Part shown: piece by piece, positions 7,050 through 15,547 of the stretch
Numbering within the stretch: position 1 is the first letter of the stretch
How the letters are laid out: every line of letters starts with the position of its first letter
From: Oscillospiraceae bacterium
GTDB lineage: Bacteria; Bacillota; Clostridia; Oscillospirales; Acutalibacteraceae
Assembly: GCA_031282735.1 (NCBI GenBank)
Contig: JAITDE010000076.1
Span: forward strand, 1-34,306
Reading direction: 5' to 3'
Length of the DNA stretch: 34,306 nt
Position numbers and translations under genes: made by a program
The notes under the pieces: model-generated
What the model was told of the DNA's origin: nothing
What the model saw: the letters and a program-made list of their open reading frames with translations, nothing else
The model's database searches: none

Positions 7050-8519
7050 GTGTTATTGTCTTTGCGCCGCACTGTTTCTCTTCTTCTTTGTAGTGTCCTG
7101 TTGGTCGGCGTGTTCGCCGCCGCGCCCCTTGCCGCGGATGCCGATGCCGTACCTGTCCGCGTTGTTTGCACCTATTACGGGGATTCCAAAACCAGCCGCG
7201 GGTTTTCGTGGGCAACGGCGGCTGAAGTGCCGTCGGTTGTGCGCGTTGTATTAAAGGAAAGCGAAAGCGAGATATTGGGTGCGGATGCCGTCGCCGTTTT
7301 GGGCAAGCCAACAAAATTCCAAGGCGACTGGGTGCATCAACTGACCGTTTCGGGGTTGGCGGCGGGAAAAGAATATGCTTATGTTGTGGGCGACGGAACG
7401 AACTGGAGCACGGTCGGTCATTTCAAAACCGACGCGGGGCGTGGAATCGAAACCAATTTTATTGTCATTGCCGATGTGCAAGCGAGCTCCGCCGAAGATT
7501 TCAACAAAGCGGCGGAAGTTTTTGCCGCCGCCTATGAACGCTTGCCGTCCCCCGATTTCCATGTGAATTTGGGCGATTACGTCAACGATTGCACGGCCGA
7601 CGAATGGAATTGGTATTTTGACGCGTTCGCGGATCTCAACAACCGCGCAACCCACGCGCCTGTGGCCGGCAACCACGACGGCAACCTCAAATGGAACTGG
7701 TTTAAAAATATGTTCCAACTGAAGGAACAGGCGGGAAGCGTCAATTTGACGGGTACATACTATTCTTTTGACAGCGGCGACGCGCATTTTGCCGTGCTCA
7801 ATACGAACGATATGTATCCCATGAGCTATCAGCAGCGAAATTGGCTGATCAACGACATGAACGCAACCGACGCGCAGTTCAAAATCATTTTGATGCACCG
7901 CGCGGCGTATTCCGCAGGGAAGAACATCAACAAACCCGATACGCTCATCATGCGCAATGTTTTGTTGCCGATTATAGAAGATTTGGGTGTGGATTTGGTA
8001 CTCACAGGGCACGACCACATGTATTACCGCAGCTATCCGGTTGCGGGAGGCGCCATTGCGGGCGATTTTGACTTGACCAACACGCCGGACACGCAGGAGG
8101 GAAGCGTGTTCCCGCCCGCAAGCGAAGCGAGTTACACTGATCCGGGCGCGCCCATTCATATTGTACCCAATACGGCGGGAACGAAACGGTACCGCGTGTA
8201 TGCCGCCATGAAGCCGATTTTGGATGTCGGCGCACGGATTTTCCAGCCGGATCTTCCGGTTTACAGCACCGTCAAAATCAATGACGGCGTGTTGGAATTC
8301 AATGCCTACGCCTATGATGCCGAAACAAAGACGGATGCGCTGTTCGACACGTTAAAAATCACGAAGACGACGACAAACACGCCGAACACCGACGACCCGC
8401 TCCCCACGGGATTCATCGAAACCCTGCCGCAGTTGCTTTTGAGTTTGACATATGAACTCGTGCGCGTCATTGTTGAAGATTATATCCTTAAGCTTTTGCC
8501 GCAAGCGCTTGGATTGTAG
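7050..8519 (+). CDS. Secreted calcineurin-like (purple acid phosphatase-type) metallophosphoesterase
   Basis: An N-terminal signal sequence (SLRRTVSLLLCSVLLVGVFA) precedes a fibronectin-like purple acid phosphatase N-domain and a metallophosphoesterase domain. Metal-site motifs are IADVQ, NLGDYVND, GNHDG, a lone catalytic His in LMHRAAYS and GHDHMYYR. A hydrophobic/amphipathic C-terminal segment (IVEDYILKLLPQALGL) ends the protein. I chose GTG 7050 because GGGGAGG lies 9 bases before it; the upstream in-frame ATG 7032 has no good site and would add six residues. It probably removes phosphate from exported polymers or nutrients, but the substrate is unknown. The ABC ATPase gene follows after 19 bases. 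Confidence 0.88.
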   Translation: MLLSLRRTVSLLLCSVLLVGVFAAAPLAADADAVPVRVVCTYYGDSKTSRGFSWATAAEVPSVVRVVLKESESEILGADAVAVLGKPTKFQGDWVHQLTVSGLAAGKEYAYVVGDGTNWSTVGHFKTDAGRGIETNFIVIADVQASSAEDFNKAAEVFAAAYERLPSPDFHVNLGDYVNDCTADEWNWYFDAFADLNNRATHAPVAGNHDGNLKWNWFKNMFQLKEQAGSVNLTGTYYSFDSGDAHFAVLNTNDMYPMSYQQRNWLINDMNATDAQFKIILMHRAAYSAGKNINKPDTLIMRNVLLPIIEDLGVDLVLTGHDHMYYRSYPVAGGAIAGDFDLTNTPDTQEGSVFPPASEASYTDPGAPIHIVPNTAGTKRYRVYAAMKPILDVGARIFQPDLPVYSTVKINDGVLEFNAYAYDAETKTDALFDTLKITKTTTNTPNTDDPLPTGFIETLPQLLLSLTYELVRVIVEDYILKLLPQALGL

Positions 8520-8538
8520 AATTGTAGAAAGGTTTGCT

Positions 8539-9282
8539 ATGCAACAACCCGCCATCGAGGTCGCCGACGTGAGCATGGTGTTCAGCATCGGCGCACAAAA
8601 AATTGACAATCTCAAAGAATATATCATCCGCGTGTTCAAGCGCAAATTGCAGTTCCGCGCGTTCTGGGCGCTTCGCGATATCTCTTTCCGCGTCGAAAAG
8701 GGCGAACGCTTGGGCGTTTTGGGATTCAACGGCGCCGGCAAGAGCACTTTGCTCAAACTGATTGCCGGCGTGATGAAGCCGACGTCGGGCACAATTGAGG
8801 TCAACGGTGTAATCGCGCCCTTGCTGGAACTGGGCGCGGGCTTCGACAACAACTATTCAGGGCGCGAAAACATCTTTTTATACGGCGCGACCATGGGCTA
8901 TTCGCGCAAGTATATCAAAGAGCGGTATGACGAAATTTTGCAGTTCTGCGAGTTGGAAGATCTGATCGACACGCCCGTGAAAAATTACTCGTCGGGTCAG
9001 CGCGCGCGCTTGGGATTTTCGATTGCCACGGCGGTCGATCCCGAAATATTGATTGTGGACGAAGTCCTCAGCGTTGGAGATGCCCGTTTTAAATCGAAGA
9101 GCGAGGCAAAAATCAAAATGATGTTCGACAAGGGCGTAACGGTGTTGTTCGTTTCGCACAACACCGCACAGGTGCGTAGTCTTTGCGACAAAGCCATTTT
9201 GCTGGATAAAGGCAAAATCATCGCCCAAGGCACGGCGCGGGACGTTTGCGATTTGTATGACGAAATGACGAAGAAGAAGTAG
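8539..9282 (+). CDS. TagH/Wzt-type polysaccharide or teichoic acid export ATPase (short form)
   Basis: This 247-residue ABC ATPase of the polysaccharide/polyol-phosphate exporter class has Walker A GFNGAGKST, the class-specific LLELGAGFD segment, signature YSSGQRARLGFS, Walker B ILIVDEVLSVGD and switch His in FVSHN. It ends right after the nucleotide-binding domain and lacks the C-terminal binding domain found in the second ATPase at 13476. ATG 8539 with GAAAGG upstream is preferred; the track start at 8452 lies inside the previous gene. It probably pairs with the permease at 12601. Confidence 0.9.
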   Translation: MQQPAIEVADVSMVFSIGAQKIDNLKEYIIRVFKRKLQFRAFWALRDISFRVEKGERLGVLGFNGAGKSTLLKLIAGVMKPTSGTIEVNGVIAPLLELGAGFDNNYSGRENIFLYGATMGYSRKYIKERYDEILQFCELEDLIDTPVKNYSSGQRARLGFSIATAVDPEILIVDEVLSVGDARFKSKSEAKIKMMFDKGVTVLFVSHNTAQVRSLCDKAILLDKGKIIAQGTARDVCDLYDEMTKKK

Positions 9283-9365
9283 AGGGAACAACCGAAAGCA
9301 AGCGCCTCGTTATCAATCTCAATTTGCAAATCCGCTTCACACCCCAATAGAAAGGAACACAACAC

Positions 9366-10076
9366 ATGATAATCGCGGCCATTTTTGCGGGCGGCAACGG
9401 CAGCCGCATGGGGAATTCCAACCTGCCGAAGCAGTTTTTGATGTTGGGTACAAAACCCATCTTGGTGCATACGGTCGAAAAATTTTTGATTCATCCGCGT
9501 GTTGAGCGCGTAATCGTGCTTTGCCCCCGCGCTTGGATGAGCTACACCGAGGATTTGCTTGTGGGAACGGGCGTGCCTGTGCTGGAGGGCGGCGAAACGC
9601 GCAATGGCACACTGCAAAACGCTTTGGATTATACCGCCGCCGCGTTCGGCACGCAAGAAGATCATATTTTGATCACGCACGATGCCGTGCGCCCGTTTGT
9701 CACACAGCGCATCATCGGCGAGAACATCAACGCCGCGCTGGAACACGGCGCGTGCGACACGGTCATACCCGCGACGGATACCATTGTGCAAAGCGAAGAC
9801 GGCGTGTACATTTTTACCATCCCCGAACGCCGCACCTGTTACCAAGGGCAAACCCCGCAGACGTTCCGCACCAACAAATTGCGTAAATTGATCGAAAGTC
9901 TCACAGACACCGAGAGCGAAATACTAACCGACGCCTGCAAAATTTTTAGCATGCGCGGTGAACCCGTCGCCATGGTGCAAGGCGAAATACACAACATCAA
10001 AATCACGTATCCCTACGATATGAAAGTGGCGCAGGCGCTGTTGGGCATCCATTTGGAGGAGGCTGAGGCGCAGTGA
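9366..10076 (+). CDS. tarI: TarI-like D-ribitol-5-phosphate cytidylyltransferase
   Basis: This 236-residue IspD/TarI-superfamily nucleotidyltransferase has the CTP-binding motif AAIFAGGNGSRMG followed by LPKQFLMLG, a segment characteristic of the TarI group, and later ITHDAVRPFV and RRTCYQGQTPQTF. TarI makes CDP-ribitol from CTP and ribitol 5-phosphate. IspD (isoprenoid pathway) is the main alternative. The four-base GTGA overlap with a TarJ-like reductase argues strongly for TarI. Start ATG 9366 follows GAAAGGA. The gene sits within the polymer-export locus. Confidence 0.85.
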   Translation: MIIAAIFAGGNGSRMGNSNLPKQFLMLGTKPILVHTVEKFLIHPRVERVIVLCPRAWMSYTEDLLVGTGVPVLEGGETRNGTLQNALDYTAAAFGTQEDHILITHDAVRPFVTQRIIGENINAALEHGACDTVIPATDTIVQSEDGVYIFTIPERRTCYQGQTPQTFRTNKLRKLIESLTDTESEILTDACKIFSMRGEPVAMVQGEIHNIKITYPYDMKVAQALLGIHLEEAEAQ

Positions 10077-11098
10077 TCAACGTGCTTTATCGTCTCACCG
10101 CGCCGGGCATGATTGAGCTTGCCTGTGAAGAACAGGCTATGCCTGTGGATCAAGTGTTGCTACGCCCCGTTTTGCTTTCGATATGCAAGGCGGATCAACG
10201 TTACTATCAAGGGCAGCGTTCGCCGGAGGTTCTCAAAGCGAAACTCCCCATGGCGCTGATTCATGAGTGCTGCGCCGAAGTCGTCAACGATCCGCGCGGC
10301 GAATTGCCGGCGGGTACGCTTGTCGTGCCCGTGCCGAATCTCCCAACACAGATTGATCCCTATATTGCCGAAAACTACCTGCCAGCCAGCAAGTTCCGCT
10401 CCAGCGGTTTTGACGGCTACTTGCAGGAGTATGTCTATGCCCCGCGCGATCATCTTGTTTGCGCGCCGCGGAACACGCTGCCCGAAGTCAGTGCTTTTTT
10501 GGAACTCATCAGCGTCAGTGCCCACGCCATTTCGCGCTTTGAGCGGATTGCCCATCAACGCCGCGAACGTCTTGCCGTTTGGGGCGACGGCAACGTAGGC
10601 TATATCACCGCTTTGCTTTTGCGGGCGTTCTATCCAAACGCGGAATTGATTGTACTCGGGACGGTTTTTGAAAAGCTATCGTTGTTTTCGTTTGCCGATC
10701 GGCGCATGCATGTGGATGATGTGCGCACCAAAAATTTATGCGATCACGCCTTTGAATGCGTTGGCGGCGCGGGGGCGCGGGCGGCAATCAACCAAATGAT
10801 CGACGTGATCGCGCCTGAAGGCGCATTGTCGCTGCTCGGCGTGAGTGAAAATTTTGTGGACATCAATACCCGTATGGTTCTTGAAAAGGGATTGCGGCTG
10901 TTCGGATCGTCGCGCTCCGGCACAGCGGATTTTGCCCGCGCGGCGGAGATATTGGAACGCGATCCGCATGTCGGTCAGGCATTGGAACGCCTTGTCGCGC
11001 AGGTTGTGCGCGTTCGGAGCATCGCGGATATTCACAAAGCCTTTGCGCTGGACGCGCAACAGAATTTTGGCAAAACGGTTTTGGAATGGCAAATATGA
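10073..11098 (+). CDS. tarJ: TarJ-like ribulose-5-phosphate reductase
   Basis: This 341-residue zinc-dependent medium-chain dehydrogenase matches TarJ, which reduces ribulose 5-phosphate to ribitol 5-phosphate with NADPH as substrate for TarI. Visible residues fit: Cys in LSICKADQRYY and His-Glu in ALIHECCAEV as expected zinc ligands, the KFRSSGFDGYLQEYV segment typical of TarJ, and a Rossmann region starting VWGDGNVGYITALLL. GTG 10073 is used as start because it overlaps the TarI stop (GTGA) and follows GGAGGAGG. Together the two genes supply CDP-ribitol for a ribitol-phosphate polymer or modification. Confidence 0.87.
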   Translation: MINVLYRLTAPGMIELACEEQAMPVDQVLLRPVLLSICKADQRYYQGQRSPEVLKAKLPMALIHECCAEVVNDPRGELPAGTLVVPVPNLPTQIDPYIAENYLPASKFRSSGFDGYLQEYVYAPRDHLVCAPRNTLPEVSAFLELISVSAHAISRFERIAHQRRERLAVWGDGNVGYITALLLRAFYPNAELIVLGTVFEKLSLFSFADRRMHVDDVRTKNLCDHAFECVGGAGARAAINQMIDVIAPEGALSLLGVSENFVDINTRMVLEKGLRLFGSSRSGTADFARAAEILERDPHVGQALERLVAQVVRVRSIADIHKAFALDAQQNFGKTVLEWQI

Positions 11099-11127
11099 GA
11101 CGAATATAAGCAGATTGGAATGATTTT

Positions 11128-12570
11128 GTGGCAAACGAAACGCAGCGCAAAAAATATATCCCAACGCAGGAATTCATCATTTTTTTGGCATCGACCTTTT
11201 TGTTCACCAACATGACGGGCATGGCGGGCAACTTCCGGCAAAAATATTTGGTCGACGTGTTGGGTTTGCCCAGCACAAGCGTAGCGACGATCAATTTTAT
11301 CGCGGTAATCGCGGGCTACGCGCTGTCGTTTTGCTACGTGCTGTTGGTTGATCGCGCGCCAAAACCGGGCAAACCGAAGTTCAAGCCCTTTGTGCTCATG
11401 TCGGCAGTGCCCGCGGGCATATTTGCGATTTTGATGTTCTTTGTGCCGTCGTTCCTCACGGGGCTTTCGGTCTCCTTTATGGTTGTGTATCAAATCACAA
11501 TTACTATTTTACACAACACGAGCCACTATTTTGCGGGGCAAGTGAACCAAATGGCCATTGTTATGTCGCCCGATTTACACGAGCGCGACAACGTATTATC
11601 CTACCGCAGTATGCTCAACGCCATCGGCAATTCCGCGCCTTTGGTGGTTGTGCTGGTGATCGGTTTGTTCATCAAGGACGACAACGGGATGATGTATCTT
11701 GTTTCGGCATCTATTTGCGCCGTCGCGAGTTCGCTCATGCTGGTTGTCGCCATGCGTTTTGTGAAAGAACGGATTGCGTACAGTCCCAAAAAGATCAATC
11801 CTTTGCTGGGTTTTCGTGATATCGTCAAAAACAAATACGCGCTTTTGGTTTTGATTTCGGAGTTCATCAAGGGATTCCGTTCCATTGCGACATACATGGC
11901 CGTCTTTTTGTCGGCGGCTTTGCTGGGCAAAGACAATTTGTACATTTTGTTTGGGCTTCCAACAGGCGTCGGCACGTTTGTTGGTATGCTAATCGTAAAG
12001 TTTTTGCTCAAAAAGCTCAACAGCAAACAGATTTATATGCTTTCGGGCTGTTATTCGATGATCGCCAACATCTGCCTTTTCGCGGCGGGGGTTTTGTCGT
12101 TCGCGCACCCCGATGTGCCTGCGTTCACCATCGTCTTCTTTGTGTTCCTCTTTGGGATTGGGCTACAATACGGCGCAAGCAATTTGCTGCCGACGATGTT
12201 CCAAGCGGATATTTTGGAAGATCTTGAGGTAAAAAGCCACAAGAGGCTGGAAGCCAGTTTGGCGTTCACCATCGGCACGGGAACACAAATTAGCACGGCG
12301 ATTGGGCAGGCGATCGCGCCGCTCATTCTTTACGGCGACACCGCGCTTAATTTCATCCACTATGTGCAACAGACGGTGGGCGAGGGATATTTGCCGCAAT
12401 CGGACGAAACCAAAGTGCGGTTGCTGGGCGTATTTTCGTTGCTCCAGGGCGCGTGCATGTTGCTTTGCTGTGTGCCGTTCCTTTTTTACAAACTGACGGG
12501 CGAGAAGAAGCAGCAAGTCCACGAAGAGGTTTTGGCTTATCGCGCGTCGCTTGAAGCAACGCAGGAATAA
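11128..12570 (+). CDS. MFS / GPH-type transporter
   Basis: This 480-residue integral membrane protein has about 12 hydrophobic helices in two halves and a short charged C-terminal tail. Its pattern resembles MFS carriers of the glycoside-pentoside-hexuronide (MelB) type. Start GTG 11128 lies 30 bases after tarJ with only a weak binding site. Its place between the CDP-ribitol genes and the ABC permease suggests transport of a sugar or polyol precursor, or a role with the polymer, but the substrate is unknown. It lacks the features of a Wzx flippase. Confidence 0.75.
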   Translation: MANETQRKKYIPTQEFIIFLASTFLFTNMTGMAGNFRQKYLVDVLGLPSTSVATINFIAVIAGYALSFCYVLLVDRAPKPGKPKFKPFVLMSAVPAGIFAILMFFVPSFLTGLSVSFMVVYQITITILHNTSHYFAGQVNQMAIVMSPDLHERDNVLSYRSMLNAIGNSAPLVVVLVIGLFIKDDNGMMYLVSASICAVASSLMLVVAMRFVKERIAYSPKKINPLLGFRDIVKNKYALLVLISEFIKGFRSIATYMAVFLSAALLGKDNLYILFGLPTGVGTFVGMLIVKFLLKKLNSKQIYMLSGCYSMIANICLFAAGVLSFAHPDVPAFTIVFFVFLFGIGLQYGASNLLPTMFQADILEDLEVKSHKRLEASLAFTIGTGTQISTAIGQAIAPLILYGDTALNFIHYVQQTVGEGYLPQSDETKVRLLGVFSLLQGACMLLCCVPFLFYKLTGEKKQQVHEEVLAYRASLEATQE

Positions 12571-12600
12571 AATAATTTATGCAATTTTGAAGGGAAAAGT

Positions 12601-13458
12601 ATGGCATCGCAAAACCATAGTCAGGAAATTGTCATCGAAGCGAACGGCAAAAACTTGCAATATTGGCGCGATTTGTGGAACTACCGTTCGCTCGTATTCT
12701 ATTTTGCCAAACGCGATTTTATCGTGCGCTACAAACAAACGCTCATCGGCGTGGCTTGGAGTATCATCCAACCGCTGATCAGCACATTTTTGATGGCGTT
12801 TATTTTCGGCAGTTTGGCCGGCTTTGCATCGGGAACCAATATACCATACAGGATCGTCGTTTATGCGGGGGTTTTGCCGTGGAACTTGTTTGCGCGCTGT
12901 GTGTCGATGTGCAGCGGTACGTTCGGCAGTTCGCTGGAACTCACAAAAAAAACGTACTTCCCGCGCCTGATTGTTCCGATGGCAAACATGCTGACGGCGT
13001 TGTTCGACGCGGCGATCTCTTACGTCATCCTGTTTTTACTCATGGGGGTTTATCTTTACATGCCGCCCACGCGTTTTGCGCTCAGCTTTTTGTTTTTGCT
13101 GCCAATCGCGCTGTTGGGGATGTTTGCCGGGATCATCCTGTCTTCGTTCTCAATCCGATGGCGCGATTTGCATTTCATCGTGCCGTTTCTTCTGCAAGTT
13201 GGACAATACGCGACGCCTGTCGCTTATTCGCTCAGTGATTTGCAGAAGAGCATCGGCGGAACCGACTTTTTTTTCAATATCATGTATTACATCAACCCGC
13301 TGATGGGTTTTCAATCCGCGTTTCGCTGGACGGTGCTGGATGATCAATCGTTTGATTTACGGTCGCTCCTGATTGGTTTTTGCTGGTTGGGATTGATTGT
13401 TTGGGTGGGCATCTGGCGTTTCCGCAAGGTGGAACGCACGTTTGTGGACATTGTGTAA
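12601..13458 (+). CDS. TagG/Wzm-type ABC-2 polysaccharide export permease
   Basis: This 285-residue membrane protein of the ABC-2 type shows about six helices and the family's N-terminal cytoplasmic YWRDLWNYRSLVFYFAKRDF and RYKQTLIGVAWSIIQPL, followed near the C terminus by YYINPLMGFQSAFRW. Wzm/TagG proteins form the channel that exports finished polysaccharide or teichoic acid on a lipid carrier. Start ATG 12601 follows GAAGGGA. The Wzt gene begins 17 bases after its stop. It is the only such permease in the window, although two ATPases are present. Confidence 0.92.
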   Translation: MASQNHSQEIVIEANGKNLQYWRDLWNYRSLVFYFAKRDFIVRYKQTLIGVAWSIIQPLISTFLMAFIFGSLAGFASGTNIPYRIVVYAGVLPWNLFARCVSMCSGTFGSSLELTKKTYFPRLIVPMANMLTALFDAAISYVILFLLMGVYLYMPPTRFALSFLFLLPIALLGMFAGIILSSFSIRWRDLHFIVPFLLQVGQYATPVAYSLSDLQKSIGGTDFFFNIMYYINPLMGFQSAFRWTVLDDQSFDLRSLLIGFCWLGLIVWVGIWRFRKVERTFVDIV

Positions 13459-13475
13459 AAGGGAGATTATGTTTT

Positions 13476-14762
13476 GTGGATGAATCCGTTTCGGTGCAAT
13501 TAGAAAACATCAGCAAACGCTACCGTATCCCCGTTGGGGTTGACGCGGCGACGAAAAAAATTGACACGCTCGCCGAGACGAGCCGATCCATTCTCGGGCG
13601 GGGGATTGAATCCGTCAAAAAGAGCAACGCGGCGCGGCGGAAAAAGGATTTTTGGGCATTGCAGGATATCAATCTCACCATCCAAAGCGGTCAAAGCATT
13701 GGTGTGATTGGCAAAAACGGCGCGGGCAAGTCGACTATGCTTAAAATTCTTTCGCGCATCACCGAACCGACTACGGGGCGCGTTATGTTTCGCGGGCGCG
13801 TTGCGGCGATGCTCGAAGTGGGCACCGGCTTCAACGACGAACTGACGGGGCGCGAAAATATTTATCTGAACGGCGCGGTTTTGGGTATGCGCAAATCCGA
13901 AATCGACACGAAGATCAAATCTATTTTGGATTTTGCGGAACTTGCGCCATCGTTCGTGGAGTCGCCAGTCAAACGCTATTCCAGCGGCATGCGCATGCGT
14001 TTGGGGTTTGCGGTCGCCGCTCACCTCAATCCCGATATTTTGATCCTTGACGAAGTGCTGGCGGTCGGCGACGCAAAATATCGTGAAAAATGTTTGGATC
14101 ACATGCGGCAAATCGCCACGAGCGGCAAAACGGTCATTTTTGTGAGCCACGACATGGTGCAAGTGCGCAATTTGTGCGAACGTGTCGTTTGCCTCAAGGA
14201 CGGCAAGATTATTTATGACGGCGAGACCGAAGGAGGGATTGCCGTTTATGAGGGCGAAGGCGGTCAACTGCAAGCGGAACGGGATTTTTCGCTTTTGCGG
14301 CGTCCTAATCATATTTCCGGTTGCGTGCTAATGTCGCGCTTGAAGCTTTTGAATACGGTCGATTGCGTGTATGACGCCGACGCGCCGATTGTTTTTGAAC
14401 TAGACCTCACGTGCAAGGTCGACACCGCGAACGCAGGATTGATGCTTGAAGTGTTTGGCCCAAAAGGGGTTGTGGGGCTTTCGTTTTCACAGCCGATTCC
14501 GCAGCCTGTGCGGGCGGGAGAGCGTTACCGCCTCACGTGTTCGTTTGCCGATCATCGTTTGGCAAAAGGGTTATACCATGCTGATATTTCGATATTGACA
14601 GGCGACAGTTTTTCGGCGATTAACACGCATGATACCATATCCAGGGCGTTTGAGTTTTATGTTTCGCCGCGTGTCCAGTCGGATATCCAGGAACATTGGC
14701 GGAACAATTGGGGGAGCAGTCTCATTCCGCCCGTCGAGCTGGAACATTTTATGCGCCTGTAG
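13476..14762 (+). CDS. Wzt-type export ATPase with C-terminal binding domain
   Basis: This 428-residue ABC ATPase has Walker A VIGKNGAGKSTML, the class motif MLEVGTGFN, signature RYSSGMRMRLGFA, Walker B ILILDEVLAVGD and switch His in FVSHDM. After about residue 270 it continues into a beta-rich domain like the Wzt C-terminal domain, which recognises the polymer end group in O-antigen exporters. GTG 13476 behind AGGGAGA is the likely start; the track start at 13380 lies in the permease gene. It probably forms the exporter with the adjacent permease. The ATPase at 8539 may be an alternative or second subunit. Confidence 0.92.
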   Translation: MDESVSVQLENISKRYRIPVGVDAATKKIDTLAETSRSILGRGIESVKKSNAARRKKDFWALQDINLTIQSGQSIGVIGKNGAGKSTMLKILSRITEPTTGRVMFRGRVAAMLEVGTGFNDELTGRENIYLNGAVLGMRKSEIDTKIKSILDFAELAPSFVESPVKRYSSGMRMRLGFAVAAHLNPDILILDEVLAVGDAKYREKCLDHMRQIATSGKTVIFVSHDMVQVRNLCERVVCLKDGKIIYDGETEGGIAVYEGEGGQLQAERDFSLLRRPNHISGCVLMSRLKLLNTVDCVYDADAPIVFELDLTCKVDTANAGLMLEVFGPKGVVGLSFSQPIPQPVRAGERYRLTCSFADHRLAKGLYHADISILTGDSFSAINTHDTISRAFEFYVSPRVQSDIQEHWRNNWGSSLIPPVELEHFMRL

Positions 14763-14776
14763 TTATGGGCTACACC

Positions 14777-14830
14777 TTACTTTTTCTGAAGAAAAAGTAA
14801 GCAAAAAGACTTCCCTCGCTTCGCGCGGTC
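14777..14830 (+). repeat. Dispersed palindromic repeat, copy A
   Basis: Arms TTACTTTTTC and GAAAAAGTAA enclose TGAA, followed by GCAAAAAGACTTCC and CTTCGCGCGG. The same block recurs at 26692-26742 with the end pair changed on both arms (TTAC/GTAA against CTAC/GTAG). It lies just after the polymer locus and may serve as a terminator. Confidence 0.7.
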
Positions 14831-14975
14831 ATTTTTAGACTGATGTGTATTTGCACGGGCTAAATATGACAGCGCGAAGCGACTGCTCCCCGCAGGGGCG
14901 CGCGGTCATTTATAGGCTGATTTATATTTGCGCGGGCTAAATATGACAGCGCGAAGCGGGTGCTCCCCGCAGGGG
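14822..14975 (+). repeat. Tandem duplication, 2 x 77 bp
   Basis: Copies at 14822-14898 and 14899-14975 both begin CGCGCGGTCATTT and end TGCTCCCCGCAGGGG, with a few substitutions between them. The intervening shared core includes GGGCTAAATATGACAGCGCG. No gene lies in the 239 bases between the Wzt gene and the ECF gene. Confidence 0.85.
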
Positions 14976-15001
14976 CGTTATGAAGGGAGAGAAAAAGGAA
15001 G

Positions 15002-15532
15002 ATGCAAAAAAAAGTATTGCACTTAAGCTTTGCGGCGCTCTTTGCCGCATTGATTACAGCGCTCACGTCCGTTCATCTGGCGGTTCTGCCAAACGGCGGT
15101 TACGTCCACTTGGGCGATGCGTTCGTGTTTTTGGCGGGCTGTATCTTGCCAACCCCCTACGCGATGATCGCGGCGGGGTTCGGCGGCGTGTTGGCGGATT
15201 TACTCGGCGGCGCACCAATGTGGGCTCCCGCAACATTGCTCATCAAAGCGTTGATTGCTCTGCTGTTCACCGCAAAAAAAGAGACGACGCTGAACACAAA
15301 AAACGGCATTGCGCTGGTTGCTTCCGCACCGATCAGCTGTGTTGGCTATTACATTGCGGAATGCTTGATTTACGCGGGCGCAAATCAAGCGGCGTGGCGC
15401 GGGATACTCGCTCCAAGCCTGATCGGCAATGGCGCACAGGCAGTCGCAAGTTCTGTTTTGTTCATTGCGTTCGCGTTCGCCCTGCAAAAAACGAAGGTTG
15501 ACCTCCGTGTGAAAAAACTGCTGCAAGAATAA
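15002..15532 (+). CDS. ECF transporter S component, substrate unknown
   Basis: This 176-residue membrane protein with about five or six helices has the S-component signature GGYVHLGDAFVFLAG near residues 37-51 and an N-terminal LSFAALFAALITALTS helix. S components bind a vitamin or metabolite and use a shared EcfAAT energising module, which is not encoded here. ATG 15002 follows AAGGAA. purB starts 16 bases after the stop, suggesting an operon. The specificity cannot be deduced from what I can see. Confidence 0.8.
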   Translation: MQKKVLHLSFAALFAALITALTSVHLAVLPNGGYVHLGDAFVFLAGCILPTPYAMIAAGFGGVLADLLGGAPMWAPATLLIKALIALLFTAKKETTLNTKNGIALVASAPISCVGYYIAECLIYAGANQAAWRGILAPSLIGNGAQAVASSVLFIAFAFALQKTKVDLRVKKLLQE

Positions 15533-15547
15533 GGAGAATACTAAAAT

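Noticed and set aside
7251-8159. 302-residue minus-strand ORF
   Set aside because: Antisense to the metallophosphoesterase, low-complexity composition and no start site.
9366-10076. IspD (isoprenoid synthesis) instead of TarI
   Set aside because: The LPKQFLMLG block and the overlapping TarJ-like gene favour the ribitol enzyme.
14822-14975. CRISPR array
   Set aside because: Only two adjacent near-identical 77-bp units with no spacers and no cas genes.
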